From: Shewanella donghaensis
Lineage (GTDB): Bacteria; Pseudomonadota; Gammaproteobacteria; Enterobacterales; Shewanellaceae
Direction: 5' to 3'
Assembly: GCF_007567505.1 (NCBI RefSeq)
Contig: NZ_CP041783.1
Span: forward strand, 1,116,001 to 1,180,000
DNA length: 64,000 nt
Position numbers and translations under genes: made by a program. Of the stretch, positions 36,048 through 46,182 are shown piece after piece (position 1 is the first letter of the stretch; every line of letters starts with the position of its first letter). The notes below the pieces were generated by a model. That model was not told where the DNA came from. It did no database searches and worked only from the letters and a program-made list of their open reading frames with translations.

Positions 36048-37664
36048 ATGACGTTAAACAGCTTAAAAATAAAGCACCGGATCGCTTTGTTAACAGTCGT
36101 TGCTATATTCTCGTTTGTTATATCTTTAGTAATTAACAATCAAAGCGTGCAACAGAATGCTGAACGATTAAATGGACTTCAATCAAAACTTTACCCAGTT
36201 TTAAACCTAGCCACTATTAATGAAGGCCTACTGCTACAGCTAGACCAAAATATTCAGTCCGCTGTAACAACGGGCGAAGAAGACAGTTTAGTCACTGTTG
36301 AAAATATGGTTAAACAAATAATCAGTAATTTAAACACTATCACTAGCTTAATGCCTGCAGAAGCTGTTGAAGCGAATAGAATGCAGAATGACTTATCGCT
36401 CTATCACGATAATGCAAAACAGTTAGTCGCTGAATTTTTAAAAAATGATGTCGACTTCAATAAAATTAAAAATCAAGCTGCTGACAATGCAAAACGCTAC
36501 GAAAAGTTAGTTGAAGGATTCAGTAAAAAACAAACTCATTATTCACAACAGTTTCAGACAAGTATTGAAACTACATTAGCGAGCTCAGAAACTACAGCTA
36601 CCTCGATGATGACTATTGGCATTATTGCCTCAATCTTTCTTATTGTTGTTGGTTTTTTAGTGAACCGATCAATCATTGTTGCCATTGAAAACGTAACCGA
36701 CTCTCTACGTAATATCTCTGAAGGTGAAGGTGATTTACGCGCAAGGATTGATTATAAAGGCAAAGATGAAATAGCCACTCTTGTACATTGGTTTAATCAA
36801 TTTGTCTCTAAGTTACAAGTAAGTATCGCTGATACTAAGCAAACTACCGATAGTTTAGGTGCAGTATCTCAAACATTATTAGATAGCTGTAAAAACAGTG
36901 AAATCACTGTAGAAGAACAAAATCAATCAGTTGAACAAATTTCTCATGCTATGCGGGAAATGTTCGTCAGCGTGGCACACATTGCAGAATATGCTGCCAA
37001 TGCCGCATCAGAAGCTGACCATGCCAATATTGAAGCGCTTCAAGGGCAAGAAGTGGTTACTAAAGCCATAACAACGATTAACAGACTTGCAGAAGAAGTA
37101 AGAACCACTGCAGTTGTTGTTAATCAATTAGAAGCCTTCACCCGTAACGTTAACGATATTCTCGATACTATTAGAGGTATTGCAGATCAAACCAACTTAC
37201 TTGCATTAAATGCGGCAATTGAAGCTGCTAGAGCGGGTGAGCAAGGAAGAGGTTTCGCCGTTGTAGCAGATGAAGTTAGAACTTTAGCTTCTCGTACACA
37301 GGCATCAACCCAAGAAATTCAACAAGTATTGCAAGAGCTTCGCTCAACCTCAACTAAAGCCGTTGACGCAATGCAACGTGGGATTGAAACCGCTGAAGAA
37401 GGTGTCAAAACCACTTCATTAGCCGGAGATGCATTAACCAATATCAACAGTAAAGTCAGCGCTATCACTATAGTAAATGACCAAATTGCTGCAGCCACAG
37501 AAGAGCAACACAATACTTCTGAACTGATACAGCAATATGTCGCTGATATTGAAACTAATGCCGCTAAAGTAAAAATGACCACGGATGAGTTGGGCGGGAT
37601 CAGTTATGACATTGAAGGTGTCAGTAAACAACTTCACACCATAACCGGTCAATTTAAAGTCTAA
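36048..37664 (+). CDS. Methyl-accepting chemotaxis protein
   Basis: A 538-residue chemoreceptor. One N-terminal membrane segment (about 12-32), a periplasmic four-helix-like ligand domain (about 33-185), a second membrane segment ([19 protein letters not shown]), a HAMP domain and a long cytoplasmic signalling domain. The hairpin-tip motif [31 protein letters not shown] is intact. The ATG at 36048 is chosen because GCAGGA precedes it by eight bases; a frame to 35994 has no such site. There is no CheR-binding pentapeptide at the C-terminus. The porin and binding-protein genes that follow on the same strand suggest what it senses. Confidence 0.93.
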   Translation: MTLNSLKIKHRIALLTVVAIFSFVISLVINNQSVQQNAERLNGLQSKLYPVLNLATINEGLLLQLDQNIQSAVTTGEEDSLVTVENMVKQIISNLNTITSLMPAEAVEANRMQNDLSLYHDNAKQLVAEFLKNDVDFNKIKNQAADNAKRYEKLVEGFSKKQTHYSQQFQTSIETTLASSETTATSMMTIGIIASIFLIVVGFLVNRSIIVAIENVTDSLRNISEGEGDLRARIDYKGKDEIATLVHWFNQFVSKLQVSIADTKQTTDSLGAVSQTLLDSCKNSEITVEEQNQSVEQISHAMREMFVSVAHIAEYAANAASEADHANIEALQGQEVVTKAITTINRLAEEVRTTAVVVNQLEAFTRNVNDILDTIRGIADQTNLLALNAAIEAARAGEQGRGFAVVADEVRTLASRTQASTQEIQQVLQELRSTSTKAVDAMQRGIETAEEGVKTTSLAGDALTNINSKVSAITIVNDQIAAATEEQHNTSELIQQYVADIETNAAKVKMTTDELGGISYDIEGVSKQLHTITGQFKV

Positions 37665-37732
37665 ATATAATAAATTTAAGGTAGATAGTAATAAAATTAT
37701 CGCCTTGGGAAACGATGAACAGGAGTAACACC

Positions 37733-38911
37733 ATGAAATTCAATTTGAAAGCGCTACCTATAGCTATTTCGATCGCTATGCTACCAGCAATGGCAATCGC
37801 TGATGAGCAAACTAATGATGAAAAAATTGCTCAGCTAGAGCAACAAGTTCAATCACTTCAAACAGCTCAAACTGAGAGTCTTACTGAACGTTTCAGCTTT
37901 AACGGATTCATTAGCGCAGCTTATGTAAGTTCAGACAACAGTGCTGGTTACAATGGTGCAACTTCAAGTGCTGATTTTAGTGAAGACTCAAAAATGGGTT
38001 TTCAAGGTACTTTTAATATTTCGAATCAAACTACTGCTGTTATGCAATTGATGATGCGAGGCAGTAATGATTGGGAAGTAGAAGCAGAATGGGCTTATCT
38101 AGCTCATAGTTTTGATAATGGTGTAAAAGTGCGTGGTGGTAAATTACGTGTACCACTATTTATGTATTCTGACTACTTAGATGTGGGTTATGCACAGCCA
38201 TTTGCTCGTCCTCCTTCAGAAGTTTATTCACAAGTTCCTTTTTCATCATATACCGGTGGTGACATCGCTTATGATTACGAGTTAGAAGACTCGACTTTAA
38301 CAGTCCAAGCCTTTGGTGGTGAATCGGATGTAAATGAAGAAGACGAAGGCCTTGATTTAGATCTTTCAAACGTAATGGGCTTAAATGCATCTTGGACTGA
38401 TTTAACCTGGACATTCCGAGCGGTATACGGCCAAGCTGAAATTGACGGTTCTGTTGGTGGTGGTGCTGTTGCAGTTGATAATGAAACAGCTGCTTTCACT
38501 GGTTTAGGTGGTAGTTACGACAACGGTTCTTGGATAGCTGTAGCTGAATGGACGACTGTTGATATTGATGGTGTTCTTGCCGACTCTGAATCTGCATATT
38601 TAACTGTTGGCTACAGAATCAATGACTTCACACCGTATGCAACTGTTGCTTACTTAAAAACAACAGATGAAGATGAAAGAGAAGGAATCCCTCCTCTAGC
38701 CTTCGCATTTAATGAAGAACGTGTTGCATATAGCTTAGGCCTTAGATGGGATGCTATAGATAATGTAGCCGTTAAATTTGATGTAACCTATGCAACGGAC
38801 TTTGGAGACACCCATGGTGGCTTATCAAATAACGGATTCAACCCGCTAAGTGGTGAATTTACATACGATGACACAATGGTTTACACCGTTAAATTCGACG
38901 CTGTATTTTAA
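37733..38911 (+). CDS. Outer-membrane porin-like beta-barrel with N-terminal coiled coil
   Basis: A 392-residue exported protein. The signal peptide (…MLPAMAIADE) is followed by a short coiled coil (EKIAQLEQQVQSLQTAQTES) and then a long beta-barrel of alternating strands ending in aromatic F (VKFDAVF), a standard outer-membrane insertion signal. The coiled-coil-plus-barrel layout is that of DcaP-like or similar trimeric porins. Start: ATG 37733 has AGGAG at seven bases; an ATG at 37715 precedes the Shine-Dalgarno. It follows the chemoreceptor by 68 bases and precedes the binding protein by 11, so the last two are almost certainly co-transcribed. Substrate unknown. Confidence 0.82.
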   Translation: MKFNLKALPIAISIAMLPAMAIADEQTNDEKIAQLEQQVQSLQTAQTESLTERFSFNGFISAAYVSSDNSAGYNGATSSADFSEDSKMGFQGTFNISNQTTAVMQLMMRGSNDWEVEAEWAYLAHSFDNGVKVRGGKLRVPLFMYSDYLDVGYAQPFARPPSEVYSQVPFSSYTGGDIAYDYELEDSTLTVQAFGGESDVNEEDEGLDLDLSNVMGLNASWTDLTWTFRAVYGQAEIDGSVGGGAVAVDNETAAFTGLGGSYDNGSWIAVAEWTTVDIDGVLADSESAYLTVGYRINDFTPYATVAYLKTTDEDEREGIPPLAFAFNEERVAYSLGLRWDAIDNVAVKFDVTYATDFGDTHGGLSNNGFNPLSGEFTYDDTMVYTVKFDAVF

Positions 38912-38922
38912 GGAGCGATAAA

Positions 38923-39318
38923 ATGAAAAAGATACTATCAGTTTTAGCGCTTAGCGTTTGTTCAATTATGTCAGCGCAAGCAGCTGTTGTTGTTATTGGT
39001 GCTCCAGGCGCTGCAGATATTTCAGCTTCAGATGCTAAGAAATTATTCCTTGGTAAAGGCTCAAAATCAGCTGTGGTATATGAATTATCTGAAGGTAATG
39101 CTACTCGTTCAGAATTTCACGGTACCGTTACCGGAAAGTCTGATTCACAGTTAAAGGCATTTTGGTCTAAGCAAGTCTTTACCGGTAAAGGTAACCCACC
39201 AGCAACAGTAGGTAATGCCGCAGCAATGAAATCAGCCGTAGCATCAAACCCAAATGCAGTGGGTTATATCGACGAAGCTGATGTTGATGGCAGCGTAAAA
39301 GTGATATTAAAACCTTAG
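38923..39318 (+). CDS. Small periplasmic PstS-like substrate-binding protein
   Basis: A 131-residue exported protein (signal peptide ending SAQAA). The mature part has KKLFLGKGSK, a Ser-rich loop and the NAVGYIDEADVDGSVKVI ending found in short phosphate-binding-like (type 2 periplasmic binding fold) proteins of Shewanella and Vibrio. It is about half the size of a real PstS and has no ABC permease beside it, so transport is unlikely; ligand capture or presentation for the chemoreceptor or porin is an inference. It lies 11 bases after the porin gene and ends at a terminator. Confidence 0.8.
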   Translation: MKKILSVLALSVCSIMSAQAAVVVIGAPGAADISASDAKKLFLGKGSKSAVVYELSEGNATRSEFHGTVTGKSDSQLKAFWSKQVFTGKGNPPATVGNAAAMKSAVASNPNAVGYIDEADVDGSVKVILKP

Positions 39319-39366
39319 CGGGTAAATTTTTTAAGGAATTGTTTCTTTAAATACTTATACGCTAAC

Positions 39367-39394
39367 AAAAAGACCTGATATTTCAGGTCTTTTT
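39367..39394 (+). terminator. Terminator after the porin/binding-protein genes
   Basis: A 12-bp stem AAAAAGACCTGA / TCAGGTCTTTTT with loop TATT is followed by T residues, 49 bases after the stop. Confidence 0.9.
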
Positions 39395-39778
39395 TATTTT
39401 TAATAAGTGACATCATTGTCAAATCAACTGACTTAGTCTTTGAGCGTCCTATTCTACCACTCAACCCCTTACTCTCATCCCATTACTCATATCCCACCAA
39501 GCTAAACAAAACTAAGCACCTAAAGCCACGCAAAGCTAGCTCAACAATATCTATTGTTACTCATATGATAAATTCAACACATCTAAGATCACTTTAAAGG
39601 TAACAATATATCCATTCCTTTTATTTTTTGTTACAAACTAAAACATGTTTACGCCGAAAAATTGGTAAACTAGTCACAAATCATATCCTAATAAAAATGA
39701 TGGTTTTGGCTCTTAGAAGGTAAAACTTGCCTATAAGGGTTACTTTATAAACATTCTAATGCAAACAGGGAAATAACT
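39395..39778. other. Intergenic region upstream of the M3 peptidase
   Basis: Nothing gene-like is visible in these ~380 bases. It must contain the peptidase promoter; I could not fix its position. Confidence 0.4.
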
Positions 39779-41962
39779 ATGAAGGGATTAACCCTCAAAC
39801 CACTTTTTTCAGCCATGGCATTAACGTTAATGTTAAGCGCATGTGCTAGCGATTCAGCACAAACAAACGCAGCCTCTCAAGCGCCTAATGTTGTAGCAAC
39901 AAACATCATGGAACAAAATGTCAATAATCCATTTTTCAAACCCTATGATACTTTCATGGAAATTCCTGATTTCGATAAAATTAGAGATGAACATTACTTA
40001 CCCGCTTTTAAAGCTGGTATCGCAGCTCGTGAAGCTGAAATAAACGCTATAACGGCTAATCCTGACGCTGCAACATTCGCTAATACGATTGAAGCAATGG
40101 AATACTCTGGAACGCTATTAACTAAAGTTGCTAGCGTTTTCTACAACTTGACTGGCGCAAACACAAATCCAGCCCTTCAAGAGATTTCAAAGCAAGTATC
40201 ACCAATGCTGTCATCTGCAAGTGATGATATTTACTTAAATGACAAATTATTTAAGCGTGTGAAAGTGGTTCATGAGCAAGCGGATAAGTACAATTTAGAT
40301 ACCGCCCAAACAAAGCTTTTAGAAGATACTTACAAACGCTTTACTCGCGGCGGTGCGAATCTATCAGCTGAAGACAAGAGTACTTTGCGTGCCCTTAATG
40401 AACAGATTGGTAAACTAAACTTAGAGTTTGGTGACAATTTACTGGCTGAAACCAATGCCTTTGAACTTGTCATCGATAAAGAAGCCGACTTAGCAGGTCT
40501 TCCACAAGATGTGATTGATACTGCAGCTGCAACTGCAACGAAACGTGGCCACGAAGGGAAATGGGTATTTACGACTTCTCGCCCTTCTATTACACCATTT
40601 CTAACCTACGCAGAAAATCGTGAGTTACGCGAAAATATCTATAAAGGTTACATTGAACGCGCTAATAACGATAACGCCAATGATAACAAAAAGAATCTTG
40701 CTAAAATTGCCTCACTGCGTTCAGAAAAAGCCAAATTAATGGGCTATAAAACTCACGCTCACTTTGTATTAGAAGAGCGCACAGCAAAGACGCCTGAAAA
40801 TGTGTATGGTTTACTCGATAAAGTTTGGCCTGCTGCACTTGCTCAAGCCAATGCTGAAGTTGCCGATATGCAAGAGCTTATCGATTCTCAAAATGGTGGT
40901 TTCAAGTTACAAGCATGGGATTGGTGGTACTACTCTGACCAAATCCGCGTTGCTAAATATAGCTTTAATGAGCAACAAACACGTCCTTACTTTTCACTAG
41001 AATCTACATTAGAAGGTGTGTTCTACACTGCGAATCGTTTATTCGGGATTACCGTTAAAGAACGTACCGATCTTCCTAAATACCATCCTGACGTTAGAAC
41101 GTGGGAAGTACATGATAAAGATGGCTCTTTATTAGCGATATTTATGGGTGATTACTACGTTCGTGATAGTAAACGTGGCGGTGCATGGATGAATGCATAC
41201 CGTTCGCAATACAAGATGAATGGTGTTGAATCAAAACCTATTATTGTCAATGTGCTTAACTACCCTCGCCCAACTGGAGATGAGCCTTCACTGCTAACAT
41301 TTGATGAGGCAAGTACCCTATTCCATGAATTTGGTCATGCCTTGCATGGTATGTTATCGGACGTTAAGTACGCATCACAATCAGGCACTTCTGTACCACG
41401 TGATTATGTAGAGTTCCCATCACAAGTAATGGAAAACTGGATGACGCAACCTGAAGTATTAGCGCAGTTTGCTAAGCATTATCAAACTGGTGAAGTGATC
41501 CCAACTGAACTCGTTAAGAAGATTCAAGCAGCAAGCAAATTTAATCAAGGTTTCGCAACGGTTGAATATATGGCCGCGACTAAGCTTGATTTAGATTGGC
41601 ATACACTCACTGATAGCAAGTTAAGAGACGCTGCTAAGTTTGAAGCTGAGTCACTGATGAATATGGGGTTAATTGAAGAAATTGCACCTCGTTACCGTAG
41701 TACTTACTTCTCGCATATCTTTGCAGGTGGATATTCTGCGGGTTATTACAGCTACTTATGGTCTGATATTCTAGGTGCTGACGCTTTTGAAGCGTTTAAA
41801 GAAAATGGCATCTTTGACCCAGCAACAGCTCAATCATTCAGAGACAATATTCTGTCTCAAGGTGGCAGTGCTGATCCAATGCAGCTTTACCGTCAATTCC
41901 GTGGTAAAGATGCGGGCATTGAACCATTACTAAGAAGCCGTGGTTTATTAGAAGACAAGTAA
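39779..41962 (+). CDS. dcp: M3-family metallopeptidase lipoprotein (peptidyl-dipeptidase Dcp-like)
   Basis: A 727-residue zinc peptidase with HEFGH (in STLFHEFGHALHG) as metal and catalytic site, plus the downstream Glu of the M3 family. The N-terminal signal has a lipobox (LMLSAC-AS), so unlike cytoplasmic Dcp or oligopeptidase A it is predicted to be a lipoprotein in the envelope. The length fits Dcp, and the sequence MKYASQSGTSVPRDYVEFPSQ-like block (in DVKYASQSGTSVPRDYVEFP) is conserved. It removes dipeptides from the C-terminus of peptides. A terminator follows at 42111-42138. Confidence 0.9.
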   Translation: MKGLTLKPLFSAMALTLMLSACASDSAQTNAASQAPNVVATNIMEQNVNNPFFKPYDTFMEIPDFDKIRDEHYLPAFKAGIAAREAEINAITANPDAATFANTIEAMEYSGTLLTKVASVFYNLTGANTNPALQEISKQVSPMLSSASDDIYLNDKLFKRVKVVHEQADKYNLDTAQTKLLEDTYKRFTRGGANLSAEDKSTLRALNEQIGKLNLEFGDNLLAETNAFELVIDKEADLAGLPQDVIDTAAATATKRGHEGKWVFTTSRPSITPFLTYAENRELRENIYKGYIERANNDNANDNKKNLAKIASLRSEKAKLMGYKTHAHFVLEERTAKTPENVYGLLDKVWPAALAQANAEVADMQELIDSQNGGFKLQAWDWWYYSDQIRVAKYSFNEQQTRPYFSLESTLEGVFYTANRLFGITVKERTDLPKYHPDVRTWEVHDKDGSLLAIFMGDYYVRDSKRGGAWMNAYRSQYKMNGVESKPIIVNVLNYPRPTGDEPSLLTFDEASTLFHEFGHALHGMLSDVKYASQSGTSVPRDYVEFPSQVMENWMTQPEVLAQFAKHYQTGEVIPTELVKKIQAASKFNQGFATVEYMAATKLDLDWHTLTDSKLRDAAKFEAESLMNMGLIEEIAPRYRSTYFSHIFAGGYSAGYYSYLWSDILGADAFEAFKENGIFDPATAQSFRDNILSQGGSADPMQLYRQFRGKDAGIEPLLRSRGLLEDK

Positions 41963-42110
41963 GTTTAAGCTTGTCGAGCTTTGGGCATTCGAGCCATAAG
42001 CTTGCTGAACGAATATAATAAGTAACAGAGAATAAAAATGTAAAAGGCAATACATATTCAGCCTAAAACTTTCTCTGTGGTTTATTTGAACAGCTTTAAA
42101 TTTAATCAAA

Positions 42111-42138
42111 ACACCGCTATTTAGCGGTGTTTTTTTTC
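42111..42138 (+). terminator. Terminator after the M3 peptidase
   Basis: ACACCGCT-ATTT-AGCGGTGT, an 8-bp stem with a 4-nt loop, is followed by eight T. Confidence 0.9.
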
Positions 42139-42494
42139 TAATCGTCTTTATTAAGCCACAAAAAATTAATTAAACATGCTAATGAGACGAGTTTAAACGG
42201 AGCTTTAAAATACTAAACATTAGTGAATACGTAAGTAATAAAGTACAAAATATCAGCAAAACTACAGTGAATACCCCTACCGATAAACTTAAAATCACCA
42301 CAAAATCCTACAAAAAAAAGCCAAAACAAAACAAATCACTTTATTTAACTCATTACCCCTTAAATCACAACACTGTAATTTACTTTATGTATAATCCATT
42401 ACGATTGATTCACAGAGTTACTCTATGAATTAACACAACATATTGGAGCAATAAAAAAATCAAGCTCCGGGGTCAGAAAAAAGAGAGATAAACT
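42139..42494. other. Leader region of the CpdB-like gene
   Basis: About 350 bases, AT-rich, with no gene. It holds the odd GC-rich tag AGCTCCGGGGTCAG (42463-42476) immediately before the ribosome-binding region of the next gene. Confidence 0.4.
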
Positions 42495-44552
42495 ATGTTA
42501 AACAAAAAGTTATTAGCAGTTGTTATCGCTGGTGCATTAGGAATTACTGCTTGCAGTTCATCTGATGACAATAAGAAAGATCCAGAAGTAAAACCTGTTG
42601 AAGTTAATCTGCGCATTCTAGAAACATCAGATCTCCATGCAAACATCATGGACTATGATTATTACAAAACTAAGTATGATCCAACCATTGGTTTAGCCCG
42701 CACCGCCAGTTTAATTAAGCGTCATGGTGCAGATGTAGATAATTTTGTCTTAGTTGATAACGGCGATTTACTCCAAGGTAGTCCTATGGGCGATTACGTT
42801 GCGAATAACTTCAAACAAGATAATACCATTGGTGGTACTCACCCAGCTTACAAGGCAATGAACACCTTAGGTTATTCTGTCGGTAATATAGGTAACCATG
42901 AATTTAATTATGGTTTAGATTTCTTATATGAATCTATCTCGGGTGCCAACTTCCCTTACATCAACGCTAACGTATTATGCGAAGCTGATTGTTGGGAAGG
43001 TAAAGGAAAAGGCGATAATCTTTTCAAACCGTACTTAATCGAGGAAAAAACAGTCCTAGATAGTAATGGCGATCAGCAAGTCGTAAAAATCGGTTATATC
43101 GGTTTCGTGCCGCCTCAGATTCTTTTGTGGGACAAACAAAATCTAACTGGCAAAGTCACTGTTATGGGTATTGTCGAAGCCGCTGAAAAATTTGTACCTA
43201 TGATGAAAGCTGATGGTGCAGATATTATTGTTGCGATTCCTCATTCTGGCGTAGGTTCTTCAACTAACCCAACAGATATCAATGATGAAAATGCCACATG
43301 GGCATTATCAAAGGTTGAAGGTATTGATGCGATTACATTTGGTCACAGCCATTCAGTATTCCCTTCAAGTACTTTTGACGGTCTAGAAAATGCTGATATT
43401 GAAAAAGGCACTATAAACGGTGTTGCTGCTGTTATGCCGGGTCGCTGGGGTGACAACTTAGGTATTGTTGATTTCAAACTTGAGATGCAAGATGGTAGCT
43501 GGGTTGTCGTTGACAGTACCGCTAAAGCAATGCCTATTTACGACAAATCTGCTGATACACCTGAATTGGTTGATGCTGACCGTGGCATTCGTGATGCCGT
43601 TGCTATAGAGCATCAAGGTACAAAAGATTATGTTGACCAACCGATAGGGGTTGCTGCTGCTGACATGTATAGTTTCTTAACTTTAGTTCAAGATGACCCA
43701 TCAGTTCAAATTGTATCTGATGCACAAATTGCCAAAGTTAAAGCGAACTTAACTGATGCACTAAAAGACATCCCGGTGTTATCTGCATCAGCTCCATTTA
43801 AAGCAGGTGGGCGCCATAGCACTACCGCTGATGCAGAGTCTTATGTGCAAGTACCAGCTGGTGATTTGACCTATAAAAATGCAGCTGATTTATACTTGTA
43901 TCCAAACACAATGGTTGCGGTTAAGGTGACCGGTGCGCAAGTTAAAGATTGGTTGGAATGCAGTGCCAATCAGTTTAATCAAATTGATGCTAGCTCTACT
44001 GAGCCACAATATCTAATCAACTGGGATACACACCGTACATATAACTTTGACGTTATTGATGGTGTAACTTATAAAGTTGATGTGACTCAACCAAATAAGT
44101 TTGATGGTGATTGTACTGTTGTTAATGCAGACGCAAACCGTATTGTTGATTTAACATTCACTGATGGTGACACTGTCTTTACTGGTGCAGAATTAGATGC
44201 AAAAGAGTTTATCATCGCATCAAATAACTACCGTGCATTTGGCGGTAAATTTGCCGGTACAGGTTCTGATTACGTGGTAATGGAACTACCTGATTCGAAC
44301 CGTGAAGCCCTAGCTCAATACATCACTGACGAAACCGAAGCCAATGGTATGGTTGATCCAAGTGCTGATAATAACTGGGATTTCGTAACCATTGATTCGG
44401 CAACAAAGTTAGATATTCGCTTTGAAACTCAAGATAGTGATGTTGCCGATAAATTCATTACTGATTATCAAGTTCGTCCAATGACGAAGCTTACAGATGT
44501 CACTGATGAGTTTGGTTTCGCCATTTATAATATCGATTTGCAATCAAACTAA
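42495..44552 (+). CDS. cpdB: CpdB-like 2',3'-cyclic-nucleotide phosphodiesterase / 5'-nucleotidase lipoprotein
   Basis: A 685-residue exported metallophosphoesterase. The lipobox (GITAC-SS) marks a lipoprotein. The N-terminal catalytic domain has ILETSDLHANIMDYDYYK, VDNGDLLQGSP, GNHEFNYGLDFL, AIPHSGVG and TFGHSHSVFP, the metal-binding motifs of CpdB and related nucleotidases. The C-terminal half is the nucleotide-binding domain. It degrades 2',3'-cyclic nucleotides and 3'-nucleotides outside the cytoplasmic membrane, which would allow use of extracellular RNA as phosphate and nucleoside source. A terminator follows. Confidence 0.9.
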   Translation: MLNKKLLAVVIAGALGITACSSSDDNKKDPEVKPVEVNLRILETSDLHANIMDYDYYKTKYDPTIGLARTASLIKRHGADVDNFVLVDNGDLLQGSPMGDYVANNFKQDNTIGGTHPAYKAMNTLGYSVGNIGNHEFNYGLDFLYESISGANFPYINANVLCEADCWEGKGKGDNLFKPYLIEEKTVLDSNGDQQVVKIGYIGFVPPQILLWDKQNLTGKVTVMGIVEAAEKFVPMMKADGADIIVAIPHSGVGSSTNPTDINDENATWALSKVEGIDAITFGHSHSVFPSSTFDGLENADIEKGTINGVAAVMPGRWGDNLGIVDFKLEMQDGSWVVVDSTAKAMPIYDKSADTPELVDADRGIRDAVAIEHQGTKDYVDQPIGVAAADMYSFLTLVQDDPSVQIVSDAQIAKVKANLTDALKDIPVLSASAPFKAGGRHSTTADAESYVQVPAGDLTYKNAADLYLYPNTMVAVKVTGAQVKDWLECSANQFNQIDASSTEPQYLINWDTHRTYNFDVIDGVTYKVDVTQPNKFDGDCTVVNADANRIVDLTFTDGDTVFTGAELDAKEFIIASNNYRAFGGKFAGTGSDYVVMELPDSNREALAQYITDETEANGMVDPSADNNWDFVTIDSATKLDIRFETQDSDVADKFITDYQVRPMTKLTDVTDEFGFAIYNIDLQSN

Positions 44553-44624
44553 AAATTGATTCATACATTTTTAGTAAACAATGATCTGTAAATAATGATC
44601 TGTAAACAATAATGAGTAAATAAC

Positions 44625-44649
44625 AAAAGGCGCCTTTGGCGCCTTTTTT
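44625..44649 (+). terminator. Terminator after cpdB-like gene
   Basis: AAAAGGCGCC-TTT-GGCGCC followed by six T forms a strong terminator. Similar GGCGCC and GCGCC hairpins close sucD (47373-47396) and gltA (58774-58800). Confidence 0.92.
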
Positions 44650-44684
44650 ATGTGATTAATTCGAACAATGGTTATTAAAAGTGG

Positions 44685-45155
44685 TTAATCATCCAGTTCA
44701 AACAACAAGCCCATTTTAGTAATTTGCGCTAACGGCACTTGATGTTGATTCCGCTGGGCACACAATTTTTGATGTGCTAAATTTTTAGGTTCACCTACTA
44801 CTACCACTCTCACTTGATAACCCAATGCTTGGGCCGCCGCTGCATAAGCCATATACTCCCAATGACTGACGTTAGTGTTGTCACAAATAACATAGGGCTC
44901 ATCATTTGCCATCGCGTTAATGAATGCAGTTAAATTAGCTTGATGATACTCGCCTAACTTTCTGGCATTAAACCGATACTCGCCATTATTAACAAAAAAA
45001 CTATCAGTGGAAAAATAACCATATTGGCGAATATGAAACGCAGTTTCTAAGCCTAAGTCTTCAATGAACTCATTAACCCAGGTAGATTTTCCACTACCCG
45101 GTAAGCCGCGCATGATTATGGCGATTTTAACATTGCTTAAACTGGCGCTAGTCAC
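44685..45155 (-). CDS. P-loop kinase, N4BP2/polynucleotide-kinase-like
   Basis: A 156-residue P-loop protein. Walker A is [12 protein letters not shown] (residues 15-26). [24 protein letters not shown] is the segment typical of the polynucleotide-kinase/N4BP2-like family (COG4639), which phosphorylates nucleic-acid or nucleotide substrates. The substrate here is unknown. Its start overlaps the end of the upstream sirtuin gene by 4 bases (ATGA), so the two are translationally coupled. It is the second gene of the pair. Confidence 0.85.
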   Translation of the reverse strand: MTSASLSNVKIAIIMRGLPGSGKSTWVNEFIEDLGLETAFHIRQYGYFSTDSFFVNNGEYRFNARKLGEYHQANLTAFINAMANDEPYVICDNTNVSHWEYMAYAAAAQALGYQVRVVVVGEPKNLAHQKLCAQRNQHQVPLAQITKMGLLFELDD

Positions 45156-45892
45156 GCTGACATTTCCTGAGATTCACTCCCAAGGGTTTTACCAGATAAA
45201 ATAGTGTCAACCAAATGAGGAACTATATCACCAGCTTTTCCTGTTAAATGGTATTGAAACTGACTGTGACGATTGGCAGGAACAAGATTAACTTCAACTG
45301 TTTGTGCACCATGGTGGTTTGCACTATCAACAAAACCAGCGGCTGGATAAACAGTCCCGGATGTGCCTATTGCGATGAATAGATCACAATTGTCTAATGC
45401 ATCATGGATCCTATCCATACCAAAAGGCATTTCGCCAAACCAAACAATGTGAGGCCTTAATCTTTTCGCAGGAATACAACAGGTACAGCAGTTATCTTCA
45501 CTAAATGGCTCTCTTAATACAAAAGTCTGCAAGGACTGCGGGCAGCGTCCTTTTGATAATTCACCATGCATATGCAATAAACGCTTAGAGCCAGCTCTCT
45601 CGTGAAGATCATCGACGTTTTGAGTAATGACTAATAGTTTTCCTGGAAACTCAGCTTCAAGCTTGGCTAATGCCTCATGTGCAGCATTGTGATGCACTTC
45701 TCCGCCATGAAGGTTTTCCCAGCGACTATTATAAAAACGTTCGACTAAATTGATATCTCGCTCATAACCTTCAGGCGTAGCAACATCTTCAATGTGATGT
45801 TGTTCCCACAAACCATCTTGATCTCGAAAAGTTTTAATTCCCGATTCAGCGGAAATTCCTGCGCCAGTTAAGACCACAATCTGCTGATACAT
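45152..45892 (-). CDS. cobB: NAD-dependent protein deacylase (sirtuin, CobB/SIRT5-type)
   Basis: A 246-residue class III sirtuin. [20 protein letters not shown] and [13 protein letters not shown] carry the NAD-binding and catalytic residues; HMHGEL holds the catalytic His; Cys residues in GRCPQS and NCCTCC form the zinc site. The FYNSR motif (Tyr and Arg three apart) is the mark of SIRT5-type desuccinylase specificity, so it probably removes acetyl and succinyl groups from lysines. The 4-base overlap with the P-loop kinase makes a two-gene operon. Confidence 0.92.
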   Translation of the reverse strand: MYQQIVVLTGAGISAESGIKTFRDQDGLWEQHHIEDVATPEGYERDINLVERFYNSRWENLHGGEVHHNAAHEALAKLEAEFPGKLLVITQNVDDLHERAGSKRLLHMHGELSKGRCPQSLQTFVLREPFSEDNCCTCCIPAKRLRPHIVWFGEMPFGMDRIHDALDNCDLFIAIGTSGTVYPAAGFVDSANHHGAQTVEVNLVPANRHSQFQYHLTGKAGDIVPHLVDTILSGKTLGSESQEMSA

Positions 45893-46122
45893 ACTAATTC
45901 CTCGTTCTTATCATTATTCTTATTAATTCAAGTGACATTTTAAAAATCACATTAACACTATAGTGATATAAAAGTCGTTATTCCTCAATAATCCCTTAGT
46001 ATAAGTAAGTTTATTAGATAAAAATTAACTTATATCCTGATTTTAGGACAATCATAAAAGAAAATTCACCCTTATCTGACGATTAACTGATTTGAAAGGT
46101 TCCAGTTTGTTGATCCAACACA

Positions 46123-46141
46123 TATAATGATCGTAATTATC
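46123..46141. promoter_or_regulatory. Fur box upstream of fur
   Basis: The 19 bases TATAATGATCGTAATTATC agree with the classical Fur consensus at 15 positions by hand count. It lies 41 bases before the fur start, a usual place for autoregulation. Confidence 0.7.
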
Positions 46142-46182
46142 CACGGATGAACCGTTAAGGTTCTGTAATCAAGAGATTAACG

